Shown: piece by piece, positions 20,255 to 28,602 of the stretch | How the letters are laid out: each line of letters starts with the position of its first letter | How positions within the stretch are numbered: position 1 is the first letter of the stretch | Assembly: GCA_014885115.2 (NCBI GenBank) | Contig: WKLE02000780.1 | Span: 5,764 to 34,365 of the forward strand | DNA: 28,602 nt | From: Asterionellopsis glacialis | Lineage: Eukaryota > Bacillariophyta > Plagiogrammaphyceae > Rhaphoneidales > Asterionellopsidaceae | Direction: 5' to 3' | Translations under genes and position numbers: made by a program | Notes under the pieces: generated by a model | What the model saw: the letters and a program-made list of their open reading frames with translations, nothing else | The model's database searches: none | Told to the model about the DNA's origin: nothing

Positions 20255-20259
20255 AAAGC
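20187..20259 (-). tRNA. trnF-GAA: tRNA-Phe (anticodon GAA), copy 2
   Basis: The 73 bases are identical to copy 1 at 11617-11689 and fold into the same complete cloverleaf with anticodon GAA, discriminator A, A box and B box. The flanking DNA differs from that of copy 1 immediately outside the gene, apart from the T-run and a matching base next to the 3' end, so the repeat unit is the tRNA itself. Confidence 0.97.
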
Positions 20260-20526
20260 TTGATGCCGTTTAGTGCGCTATCAAAATATAAATAGACTGT
20301 ACGTACAAGAGAAAAGAAGTACAGTATAGTAAAGAAAAATAAAAAAATAATGGTTTGAGACTGAGTGTGGAAACAGCATCGGAGGAGAGTATCAAACATC
20401 TGCGACATGCCAAATTCGACACAACAGCACAGTACGAAGAAAAAAGAATTTGGATGAGATGGCCAAAAACAAAAGTGAAGATATGCATCAAGACTTGTTT
20501 GCAATCTTATCAGGGTCGATAGAAAA

Positions 20527-22257
20527 ATGTTAGCAACAGAAGTAGTTGCGGTAGATGGTGCATATCTTTGTCTCGTTCCAGTTACCAATAGAGATGCTTC
20601 ATGTTTGGATCCTCAAATTGTGCCGGCCATTCCAATCCGATCGATTCCGTTTTTAATCTACCATAATTCAAATCGTACTTCTCTTTATTCTAATAAAGAA
20701 ATCTCGCAAGAATCCAAAAACGTAGGTAGAAAGAGGCAAAGAGGTGAACAAGCATTGAATCAATCCGATGAAAGCAAATTGGTGGACATTGTTATGGAAT
20801 TGAAGCTGGAACATGGCTCAATCCTGTCTGATGGGAAGCACCTGCCGAAGGCGAATGGTCGTACTTTTCAAATTCTTCGTAATCAAGTGGGTACTTCTCT
20901 AGAAATGCCGAATGGTGCGAAGCTGGTTGTAAAATGTTTGGACAGCGGAAATCTTGCACTGACTGTCCATGAACGATCCATGAAGATGGATAAACCTTCC
21001 TCACTTCAAGTGTTAGGACTAGGGAGTCTTCTTGGTGCTCCATACTGGGTCGCAGATTTTTGCGGTATTGGAGGATATCAACAGCTTCTAATTCTTCCGG
21101 ATTTCAGTGAACTTGTAGCTACACGTAGTGGTGTGTCATGGGATCTAGATCTTGCAAAAAAGACTCTTTACACCATTTTGGCTAGATCAATTTTGACAGA
21201 TGGAATACATATGTGGATACCAAAAGAAGGTGAAGTGAGTTTTAGTTCCATTACCACTTATACACTTCCAAAGATCACTACACAGGATGTTCATATTACC
21301 TACAATACAAGTTCAAAAGATTTCAGTCGATGCAACTCTTCTATTTCTGTCACACATCGTAGTGATCGTTGTCCTCATTGGACCACTGCAGTAGAAAAGG
21401 TCCTTATCTCGAAACTTTGGCGAGAGCAAAGAGAACACAAGAAGCAAACCCAACACCGAAATACTCAGAATCGGATTTTGCAAAAAAGTAGAAGAGCTAT
21501 TAAAGATATTGTCGATCAAACTCGAACAGCTTCAAGTGATATTCGGTTACTGCGACTCCGATATCGGACTCAACCAGTACCTCCTTCGAGTCAAGATACA
21601 AAGGGCAGTTGTGTACGACTGTACACTGAGTTTGATATTTTATTCCAAAATAGATTGTCTGAATCAGAAAAAAGTGATTCTTTACAAGATTTTCGGCTAT
21701 CTTTCACCCCGTCTTGCCGAAATGTAGCGGTTGCAACAACAGAAAGTGGCATCGTACCAGTTTTTACTCGTGGTGATTGCGCCACGATTATATCAATAAT
21801 CTCACTAGAAGGGTGTTCCATTGCTTCCAAGCATCTCGAACAATTAGATAGAAACCTTGAAATCAGTGTCCAAGCCATTTGGCATTCAAATTTATTTCAA
21901 ACGAGCGATACATTTCGGAATAAGAAACAAGGTGCCATATTGGGAGTTTTTGGACTTCCCATGGAGTCGGTGCTATTGGCAGAGTCACCGGTAAACGAAT
22001 GCCGAACAATAGTTTTTCCTGTGCCTCAGGGCGACGACTTTACAACAACAGCCATATACGAATGTCGGAAACCTTATATTTTGACCATGAATATTGCAAA
22101 GGTACGGAGTGATTGGGCTGTAGTCATGAAGTCAATCAATGTGAGGCTAGAAGCCACATGGAATCGTATGGACTGGCACTATGATGGAAAAAGTCCGACT
22201 ATAAAAGTAACCATATTCTCTTGCAGTTTTCATGGAATCTCTGGTACGTGTGTATAA
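20527..22257 (+). CDS. Unrecognised protein, possible FANCB-like layout
   Basis: A frame of 576 residues with no confident family match. The N-terminal part is beta-rich; residues about 172-192 (YWVADFCGIGGYQQLLILPD) look like the 'D-x-G-x-G-x-x-Q-x-L-L-L' strand found late in the propeller of FANCB and FAAP100. Residues about 289-335 are a charged helix (LWREQREHKKQTQHRNTQNR). A second beta-rich part includes VAVATTESGIVPVFTRGDC (about 400-418), which resembles a FANCB block by eye. This order of propeller, helix and beta-sandwich is the FANCB pattern, but similarity is weak and may be chance. A splice donor GTACGG near 22100 and an acceptor TTCTCTTGCAG near 22226 might alter the 3' end. The gene sits between two BAR paralogs on the same strand. 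Confidence 0.7.
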   Translation: MLATEVVAVDGAYLCLVPVTNRDASCLDPQIVPAIPIRSIPFLIYHNSNRTSLYSNKEISQESKNVGRKRQRGEQALNQSDESKLVDIVMELKLEHGSILSDGKHLPKANGRTFQILRNQVGTSLEMPNGAKLVVKCLDSGNLALTVHERSMKMDKPSSLQVLGLGSLLGAPYWVADFCGIGGYQQLLILPDFSELVATRSGVSWDLDLAKKTLYTILARSILTDGIHMWIPKEGEVSFSSITTYTLPKITTQDVHITYNTSSKDFSRCNSSISVTHRSDRCPHWTTAVEKVLISKLWREQREHKKQTQHRNTQNRILQKSRRAIKDIVDQTRTASSDIRLLRLRYRTQPVPPSSQDTKGSCVRLYTEFDILFQNRLSESEKSDSLQDFRLSFTPSCRNVAVATTESGIVPVFTRGDCATIISIISLEGCSIASKHLEQLDRNLEISVQAIWHSNLFQTSDTFRNKKQGAILGVFGLPMESVLLAESPVNECRTIVFPVPQGDDFTTTAIYECRKPYILTMNIAKVRSDWAVVMKSINVRLEATWNRMDWHYDGKSPTIKVTIFSCSFHGISGTCV

Positions 22258-23235
22258 TGTGCCTACATCGCATGTCCAACTGTTCATTATTGCCGCAACA
22301 AAATTTCAAACGTTCTCCATACTTTCCTTATTTATGAATGTTTACTCACAAACATCCTGGAAACGCTTCATCTGAATGTAATATTCTACCAAACCAGGCC
22401 TCATACAGATGCTTCGAAGCTACTTTCCGGAGGCTATAACAAATATTTCGTAACCCAAACATTATTTTGGTGTTTTAGACGTAGGGCGATACCCTTTACA
22501 CTAGTCTAATCATAGGGAACTTATTTTAGTTTTTATATTTGAAATAATTGAAGGCTGTGAAGACAGGTAAAAAGGACGTAAAAACTTCTTCCTATGTCCT
22601 GTTTCTAATTTTAAAGACAATTTTTATTGGCTTGTCCGACTAACTAAAAAAAGATTACCAGGTATATTTATAAATTATGTGGGGATCGATTTCTGTGTAG
22701 GTCCTACCCTTGTCCTATGCATAACAACGATGACCCATATTTGTGCCGAGACTACTTTGTGGAGGAGCTAACAAAGCAGCCCCATCATGAATTTCACAAA
22801 ATTAGCCACAACATGACTTTCTGCAAAAAAAAGAGAACTAATGGCGATGTTGTTACTTTACGTGTACCAGAACCACCAATACTTCTATATCTGATATAAG
22901 TACAATATGTACCTGGTACGTACTCGTATAGAGGACTATCGGATCGTTACGCACCATGTATTTACGAGGTACGATTACATATATGTAGTACCTTACAATT
23001 GTGACCTGTATCTTAAGTACGAAATAATCCGAAACTCACGTACCTGGTACACACGCCTGCAGGCAATACATACTCCAAGGATGTCATGTTTTTGGCGAGT
23101 GGAAGAAGAAAACGTCGCGCCTCTGATTGGGAAAAAAGAAATTTCTGGCGAAAAGTTTCTACTATTGAAGCATGACAACTGCACAGACACTGAATATTTT
23201 GTAGGACGACATCAATCATCAAGTGGGTTGAAACA
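22258..23235. other. Intergenic region between the unrecognised gene and the second BAR gene
   Basis: No gene is supported in these 978 bases. The frames at 22717-22899 and 22907-23239 are open but lack any recognisable protein pattern, and the second is largely made from GTAC-rich repeats. TAGGTCCTA occurs at 22698-22706 and exact GTACC-T-GGTAC palindromes at 22909-22919 and within 23039-23050. The last part should carry the promoter of the gene at 23236. Confidence 0.5.
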
Positions 23236-24657
23236 ATGACAGAGCATCAGAATGGACTTCAAAACAAAGAAGACCTCACTCATAGTACCAACAAGTCATC
23301 AAGTGAAATGGATGATATCGACGCGTTGACTGAAAACTACAGATTACTACGGAGCAAGCTTAAGAAGCTGATTGACGCAGTCAAACGCCATCATGATGCG
23401 ATGCTGCAGATTTCATATGATCGAGTCGAGGTGAGTTTGCATTTACCAGAGATCAGAATTATTATTCCATTTGTGTGTGATATGACTAAAATAGTTGTTT
23501 TGCCGTTGCAAATATAGGTTGCCGAGAAAATTGCATGCTTGGCGAAAAACTCACCACTTGATAAATGTGCGGCGGATGAATCAGTGTCTTCATACTTGTT
23601 CCTTCATAAAGATATGGCCGAACGATCTGAAAAGTATGCAGACGAGTATGAAGAATTCTCTATTTATTATGCTATTGCATGGGACAATACGGTCGAAAGC
23701 CGTGTCTCGGCCGCTCGAAAGGAACTTGAGACGTTGAGACGAGAGTTGGACCACTATGAAAAAAAGGTTGAAACTTTGCGGAAGCACAGGTCTTCCTATC
23801 TTTCAAGAGGAAAAGATGCTGATGACCAATTCTACGAAAAGCTAGGTCGGAATGAAAGAAAGCTTGTCAAATCCAAGAAAAAATACATGAATTACGTGAA
23901 AAGCTTGTCTAATATTCTTAAAGAGGTGACAGAGCATTCGTGGAGGGATTTGCGTCCGCTTTTGATTAAATTGGCGCGATTTGACTTAAAAACGAGTGCT
24001 GAAGAAGCGCAAAGAATGTCGAGCCTTAAACAAGTCTTAAAGCAATTAAAGTCAATAGCGATTGAACATGGTGGTCTGAAAGCTGATGACCGCATGAAGG
24101 AACTTTCAGAGATGCAACCTACAGCAGCACTAGATTCCAGGAATTCTTCGCAGAATGAAAAAGAATTTTTAAGCATCAGAGATGGACATCTAGATATTCA
24201 TTATTTTCCTGAAGATGATAGAGATGATGCTGATCATAATATTGAAACATTCCTCACAAAGCGACATCCACAGGTAAGGCCTCCACAAGAATCAGTGCGT
24301 GTAGGATCAATTGTAGATGATTCGTCGACATCAAAAGAATCGGGAAGTATTTTGCACAAACTCAAACTTGATGAGGTGGATGCTATGGATAAGAGTGAGT
24401 CTGTAGCTGAGTGGGAAAACTTAGGGAAAGGCCGTGAAGTTGACCGTGAAGATCACAGTGAAAAGATGGGTAGCGTGTACGCAGGTCAAAGGGGAGGTTG
24501 GGCGAAATCTCTTAAACAAAAGGCCAAATTAGCGATGTGTCACAATGCGAAAAAACCTTTAGACACTGATGAAGAAAATGAAGGAGATGAACCTGTTCCA
24601 TACGACGAATCCGAATATTCGTATTCTGTTGTAGGTTCGGAGAGATGTGCCCTGTAA
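23236..24657 (+). CDS. BAR-domain protein, paralog with acidic tail
   Basis: Exons 23236-23430 and 23518-24657 flank an intron 23431-23517 (GTGAGT...AATATAG), phase 0; the product is 444 residues. The BAR domain shares long blocks with the gene at 18158: NYRLLRSKLKKLIDAV, EFSIYYAIAWDNTVESRVS, LDHYEKKVETLR, YEKLGRNERKLVKSKKKY and EVTEHSWRDLRPLL. The intron sits at exactly the same place (after Glu, before Val-Ala) in both. The tail differs fully: no Pro-rich stretch and no NPF, but a Ser/Asp/Glu-rich end with YSVV, a possible tyrosine sorting motif. So the pair share a membrane-binding module but probably have different partners. Confidence 0.85.
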
Positions 24658-25829
24658 TACAATGTTTTAATATATTAATATCTACACCATATGACTATCT
24701 ACTGTAAGGCAATTCTTTAGAAAGTTTTGAAGTACAAAATAAAGCATAGAACTAAGTTGTTTTTTCTACACAAGCATACGATACAAAAGTGTATTCAGAT
24801 GTGTCAATAGCTCAAACAACATCAGAGCAGAGCAAAACAAAAGTATTACGATCTCATGTCCATTGACCGCGAGAGAGTAGGCTGTTCAGTTGCCTGCCTA
24901 GCCTGGTACACTCAGCATTATCTGTGTTAACACGAAAGCTTCCGCAAGCGCACAAACACGGACGGTCCATCACGATGAGGCAACACTGTTGTTAAATGCG
25001 ATTTCTACTTATATAAAGTATGAAAATTATAAAATTCCGTTCGTATTCTTGGATTTCGTACAATTCTACCTGTCACAGCACTTCCTCGATTCTCGAAAAG
25101 GAATCCGCAGCTATTTTTTTGCCTTTCTGATCAAGGGGAATCCGCGTGTAATCGCGAACATGCTAAAAAAGAAGTTCTCGTCTGGTCTCCAGGTTCGATT
25201 CCTGTTCGGTGTTTTGTTGCACCGATACTCAGATCTAGGGATTTTTTCATGGTGGCAGAAAAAAGAGCAATTCGTCCTGGTATTCTTATTCTAGGATCTA
25301 AGGACCCAGAGGGCTAGGACCCTACCGTAAGACTAGACCATGATGCATGGGTGTGGCTGCTGTCCTGCCGTACTAACTGTCTGTGTCTGCTCTAGAGTTA
25401 GTAGCTCTACTGCAGGCCTATCGGCACTTCTTGAACATAGAGTATGAACCAAGAAGGGAGACGATGAATCAATCTAGGAAATTATTTTTTTACTAGAAAA
25501 CTCATTTGCCGAAGCTACCAATTGCTAAGCACGCATTCCCAAGATGAGACTCTTGTAGAATCTAATTCTCCTAGCTCTAGGAATAGGTTCCTACCTGCGG
25601 AGGGTCTAACCGTGCAGTCTATAAAAACAAGAATATGTTCAAACTTTTTTGGCTACTTCATTTGTGATCTCAGCACGTTTCGGTGAGGGAAAGCTAATAT
25701 CTTTACTAAATAGTTGATTTCAATTATTTATGGCATTGCAGCATGTCAGTAGTGAGCCCAATTGGTATCCAAGAGTATTCCGCATTGTTCAAAAAATTAT
25801 GGGCATATATATATTTCCCCCAGCAAGAA
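24658..25829. other. Gene-free stretch of 1.2 kb
   Basis: No gene is recognised. The frame at 24989-25294 is hydrophobic but lacks any known pattern. A tRNA-like T-arm (CAGGTTCGATTCCTG) at 25190-25204 has no matching acceptor stem. GCCTGGTACA at 24901 and the motifs TAGGACCCTA (25315-25324) and TAGGTTCCTA (25584-25593) belong to the recurring intergenic families. Confidence 0.5.
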
Positions 25830-27032
25830 TTAAATGAAGAAAACGTAAAAAATACAGGCTAACGCGATTGCCCCCTGAATCAAGGCGGCCGTGGCATGCG
25901 AAGCTCCTCCACCTCCAACTAATGCAACTGTTTCGGCTAGAGATCGGATGCTAAATAATAAAGCTCCTACAACTGCACCCTGTTTGGCAATGTCTCCACT
26001 AATAAGTTTCATAAGTGGGTCGTTTTCCATCGCCTCCTGTGCTTTTTTCAAGTCGGCCACTGCTTTTTCAACCTCTGCTGTTTCCTTGCTCACGCTGTCA
26101 AGCATTTTTCCCATGGAGGCCTGTGCTTGCTCCATACGAGCAGCATTCTCGGCGCTTAATGCTTCACTTTCTTTAAATGAAGTTTCTGCACTCGCTTTGG
26201 CCAATTGTGCCTAAAGGAGGAGGATAGAGAAATAATTTAGGGTTTAGTTACGTGGGTATGAATTTCAAGAATCACCTGTTTGTTACAGCTAGTCATGATT
26301 TTTTTTTCCAAAACCTACCTGCTCCTTGCGAATATCCTCGATACCAGACAGAAGCTTTTCATTCGCTTTTTCAAAAACTTCACGAATTTCTTCCATCATC
26401 TCTTCGTCATCTAGAAGATTATCAGACAACGATTTGACTTCGTCTGGAGTTTTTTCCTTTGCTTCTTTGACAGCTTCTTCAAGAGCTGCATTCAAAAATC
26501 CTTCCATATCTTCTGCAGAGCTTTTAGGTACTACGACCGAATCGTCGTCCTTGGGTTTGGTTTCTTTTTTGGATCCTCCCATATCACCTAGGACATCTTC
26601 ATATACAGATTTGCCTCCATCAGCTCCTAAATCATTGACCATATCTGTATATACTTTGACTTCTGTTTCAGGAGATGCTTTCGGAGTTGAAAGTTCTTCT
26701 TCATCAATTTCATCAAGAGCTTTCTGGAATGCCTTTTGTCGCTTTTCGTAATCAACCTCCACCTCAACAACCTCTGGACTTGCATCATCACCATCTGACC
26801 CATCGATCGATTCGAGTTTGTCGAGTTGACGAAAGGCATCTTCCATTCCTTTTTGTTCCTTGTCGTCTTTTGCCATTGATAATCTAGAAAGAACGAATGG
26901 TTTATAACATGTTGTTGGTTCTAAGAATGTTCCAAAAGATCTTGTTGTAGACTTTCTCCTGCATGGTTGAGTGAATGCTTGGGCGGCAGATAGGAAGGTT
27001 AAAATGCCGATTACGAGGAATTTCTGGCTCAT
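25830..27032 (-). CDS. Plastid-type coiled-coil protein with hydrophobic C-terminal anchor
   Basis: Exons 27032-26319 and 26210-25830 flank an intron 26318-26211 (donor GTAGGT, acceptor CTCCTTTAG), phase 0, joining DIRKEQ|AQLAKASAET; the product is 364 residues. The first ATG is at 27032; the frame extends upstream only by a TTG. Residues 1-19 are a signal peptide ending SAAQA, followed by FTQP, a textbook diatom plastid signal. The middle is strongly acidic and helical (KRQKAFQKALDEIDEEE; MMEEIREVFEKANEKLL), and the second exon continues a coiled coil (VSKETAEVEKAVADLKKAQEA). Two hydrophobic segments follow (GAVVGALLFSIRSLAETVALV and AALIQGAIALACIFYVFFI), the last ending at the C-terminus. 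The pattern suggests a thylakoid or envelope anchor. I do not recognise the family. No enzyme motif is visible. Confidence 0.8.
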
Positions 27033-27606
27033 GGTGTACGTATCTAAGGATCTCTTGTTGTCAGAAAGACTTTGTTGGCTCCGTAAGCATAGGAACAAGA
27101 CAGGGAGGACGCCACACCGTGTTGAACAAAAGAAAGATCAATGAAAGCCTCCAGGTGTTCTGAGAGCTACATCGCTGAGATAAAAGAGAGATTCAACCTA
27201 AAAATCGTAGCATGCGGTTAGAAAACCTTGCTTGACTGACGTTTTTTCAATCAGCCCAAAGGCCAGGGGCGGGCAGTCAAGTGGATTTCCGGGTTTTCAA
27301 AATATGAAAACCGGTCTGGCTTCGCTCGATGGAACCAAGCTAAACAACCCCACATTATTATATTTACCTTGGCCCGTTTTGTTCATAATATTTTTTTAGA
27401 TTGCCCGCACAAAAAGTCCAAACACATAACCGCAGCACACCCTCGACACCCGCCGACACCCATCCAAAACAGCAAGCATACACCTCGACAAAAGTTCAGC
27501 TGAGGCAGTCACAGGCATTCTCTGTAGAAGCCTATATTAGAGACTTGGTGATTTAAGCTAGATATAATTGGAAAGACTGTAGTTTTTTTCTTTCGCACAA
27601 TATAAG
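27033..27606. promoter_or_regulatory. Divergent promoter region, plastid-type protein / ARP4-like gene
   Basis: These 574 bases separate the 5' ends of two divergent genes and should contain both promoters. A GTTTTCA-A-AATATGAAAAC inverted pair lies near 27293-27311. A C-rich stretch with repeated ACACCC/GACACC units lies at 27435-27467. No gene is seen within it. Confidence 0.45.
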
Positions 27607-28602
27607 ATGTACTGTGGTGACGAGACAGGTGCATTCATAGGCGACGTTGGATCGCATACTTGTCGTTTTGGCTATGGTGGTGAGGACAATCCAAAGTATG
27701 TTACACCTAGCTATGTGGCATGCAATATTGAGGGGAAGAAGCACATGCCAACATCATGTTATCGTGCTCCATCTAGTGGTGATGTTAAATCAATCTACAG
27801 GTTGGCTGCAAATGTAGAACAAGGTGACGGCAACAATGAGGACAAACCTCAGATTGATCCAACAGCTTATTTGCAACAAGGTGATATCGTACAAGATTGG
27901 GATTCATACGAACATGCGTGGCAAACAAGTTTTGATGTTTTACGTGTACGGGACACACTGAAACACACCAAAGGTGGGAGTGGGGAACAGGTAACAACAA
28001 CCAAGACGAGTGCCGGCGTCACAAGTACAACACTCCGATCAAATTCGAACCAAACAGAGGGTAAATGTGCTCACCCTTTGTTGGCCATTAGTTCTGGTTG
28101 TACCCATGCTGTGGGGTCTAAAAACGGTTCACAGTATGATAAGGCAGTAAAGAGGGAACAAATTGTGAGACAAACAGAGGTGCTGATGGAGGCTATGGAG
28201 GCGACTTCTGTATTCATCGCACCAACCCCCATGTTGGCTGCTTTTTCACATGGCAGACAAACTTGTCTTGTTGTGGATATTGGTGCTGGTGGAACTCGTG
28301 TGACACCTGTTGTAGATGGATTGCTATTGAATCAATCCCAACGGCGAAGTGGTCGTGGTGGAGATTGGCTAGGGAGTATACAACAAAAGGCATTGCAAAA
28401 GGAACACATTACAGTGAAGCCCCGATATCAATTACGTCTACCGCAATCATCAACAACGAAAATTCCGGCTGTGTTCCGTCGATGGGCCCTACAAGATCTG
28501 ATGTTTGAACTACGAACTTCACCCCATGAGTCACTTGCAACTTGGAGAATCGACCCCACAACACCATTCGTTTATCCAGAAGATGAGGGGAAAACAAAAA
28601 AG
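27607..28602 (+). CDS. ARP4: Actin-related protein, ARP4/BAF53-like (partial, 3' end missing)
   Basis: An open frame of 332 codons starts at ATG 27607 and runs off the right edge without a stop. It opens GDETGAFIGDVGSHTCRFGYG, the actin-fold first phosphate loop in the ARP4 style. EVLMEAMEATSVFIAPTPML then AAFSHGRQTCLVVDIGAGGT and GRGGDWLG correspond to the actin blocks that carry the second phosphate loop; the order and the 'S/T-x-L-V-V-D-I-G-A' match ARP4/BAF53 better than conventional actin. ARP4 is a subunit of chromatin complexes (INO80, SWR1/SRCAP, NuA4). A Thr/Ser/Asn-rich insert lies near residues 130-155. Codon 1 is close to the expected actin start, so no N-terminal intron is needed. 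An ARP of another class cannot be fully excluded. Confidence 0.8.
   Translation, partial: MYCGDETGAFIGDVGSHTCRFGYGGEDNPKYVTPSYVACNIEGKKHMPTSCYRAPSSGDVKSIYRLAANVEQGDGNNEDKPQIDPTAYLQQGDIVQDWDSYEHAWQTSFDVLRVRDTLKHTKGGSGEQVTTTKTSAGVTSTTLRSNSNQTEGKCAHPLLAISSGCTHAVGSKNGSQYDKAVKREQIVRQTEVLMEAMEATSVFIAPTPMLAAFSHGRQTCLVVDIGAGGTRVTPVVDGLLLNQSQRRSGRGGDWLGSIQQKALQKEHITVKPRYQLRLPQSSTTKIPAVFRRWALQDLMFELRTSPHESLATWRIDPTTPFVYPEDEGKTKK

Larger units (their letters stand above)
19907..20526. other. Intergenic region holding tRNA-Phe copy 2
   Basis: Between the first BAR gene and the next plus-strand gene, these 620 bases hold only the tRNA and its T-run. The AT-rich part from 20260 to 20526 is the probable promoter of the gene at 20527. 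Confidence 0.5.

Noticed and set aside
22099..22226. Possible intron (GTACGG...TTCTCTTGCAG) near the 3' end of the unrecognised gene
   Set aside because: The retained sequence (VRSDWAVVMKSINVRLEATW) looks more like protein than the alternative exon does, so the unspliced model was kept.
22717..23239. Two successive plus-strand frames before the second BAR gene
   Set aside because: The first is short and patternless; the second is partly made of GTAC repeats and reaches into the BAR start codon. No splice pattern links them to the BAR frame.
25190..25204. T-arm-like CAGGTTCGATTCCTG suggesting a tRNA
   Set aside because: Only a four-pair T stem is present; no acceptor stem, D arm or anticodon arm can be matched in the 70 bases upstream. 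At best it is a relic.
24989..25294. Hydrophobic plus-strand frame of 101 codons
   Set aside because: Rich in Phe/Leu from AT-rich DNA, with no family pattern and no supporting splice signals.
26289..26318. Separate gene ending VGFGKKNHD
   Set aside because: The tail is intron read-through; the donor GTAGGT at 26318 and acceptor at 26211 join it in phase to the next exon.

Overview
The window reads as nuclear DNA from a diatom, or a close photosynthetic stramenopile. It carries short GT-AG introns (about 80-210 nt) and a large DUF6824 protein of the diatom kind. Several proteins begin with a signal peptide followed by a Phe or Leu cleavage-site residue, the 'ASAFAP'-type bipartite signal used for import into a secondary plastid. 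Genes lie on both strands with no operon logic. The species cannot be named from the sequence.

Layout. 1-101 (-): N-terminus of a gene leaving the left edge. 489-991 (+): small plastid-type CxxCxxC protein, two exons. 1169-3124 (-): DUF6824 protein. 4005-4917 (-): SWEET sugar transporter whose last membrane helix lies in a short second exon. 5514-9932 (+): large chromatin gene fusing an LSD1/KDM1-type amine oxidase, two extended PHD fingers and a PDZ-like end; it is interrupted by an NNN assembly gap. 10078-11364 (-): two-exon plastid-type protein resembling DUF3598. 11617-11689 (-): tRNA-Phe. 12035-14086 (-): class 3 lipase. 14707-15942 (+): DNAJC17-like J-domain protein. 15943-18157: gene-poor stretch holding an HSP70 relic, a partial copy of the lipase 5' end and promoter, and arrays of a GTAC palindrome. 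18158-19906 (+): BAR-domain protein with NPF tail. 20187-20259 (-): second, identical tRNA-Phe. 20527-22257 (+): unrecognised protein with a weak FANCB-like layout. 23236-24657 (+): second BAR-domain protein, paralogous to the first. 25830-27032 (-): plastid-type coiled-coil, C-terminally anchored protein, two exons. 27607-28602 (+): N-terminal part of an ARP4-like actin-related protein leaving the right edge.

No biosynthetic cluster or defence system is visible. The themes are chromatin and nuclear functions (LSD1-ePHD fusion, ARP4, DNAJC17, perhaps a Fanconi-like protein), membrane traffic (two BAR proteins) and plastid proteins. The most unusual items are the LSD1-ePHD-PDZ architecture, the split BAR paralog pair with a conserved intron, the possible FANCB-like protein, the duplicated lipase promoter, and two families of short odd palindromes (GTACC-W-GGTAC and TAGG-W-CCTA) found in the intergenic DNA.

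Exon joins were made by eye from splice consensus, reading phase and family resemblance; no alignment or database search was run.
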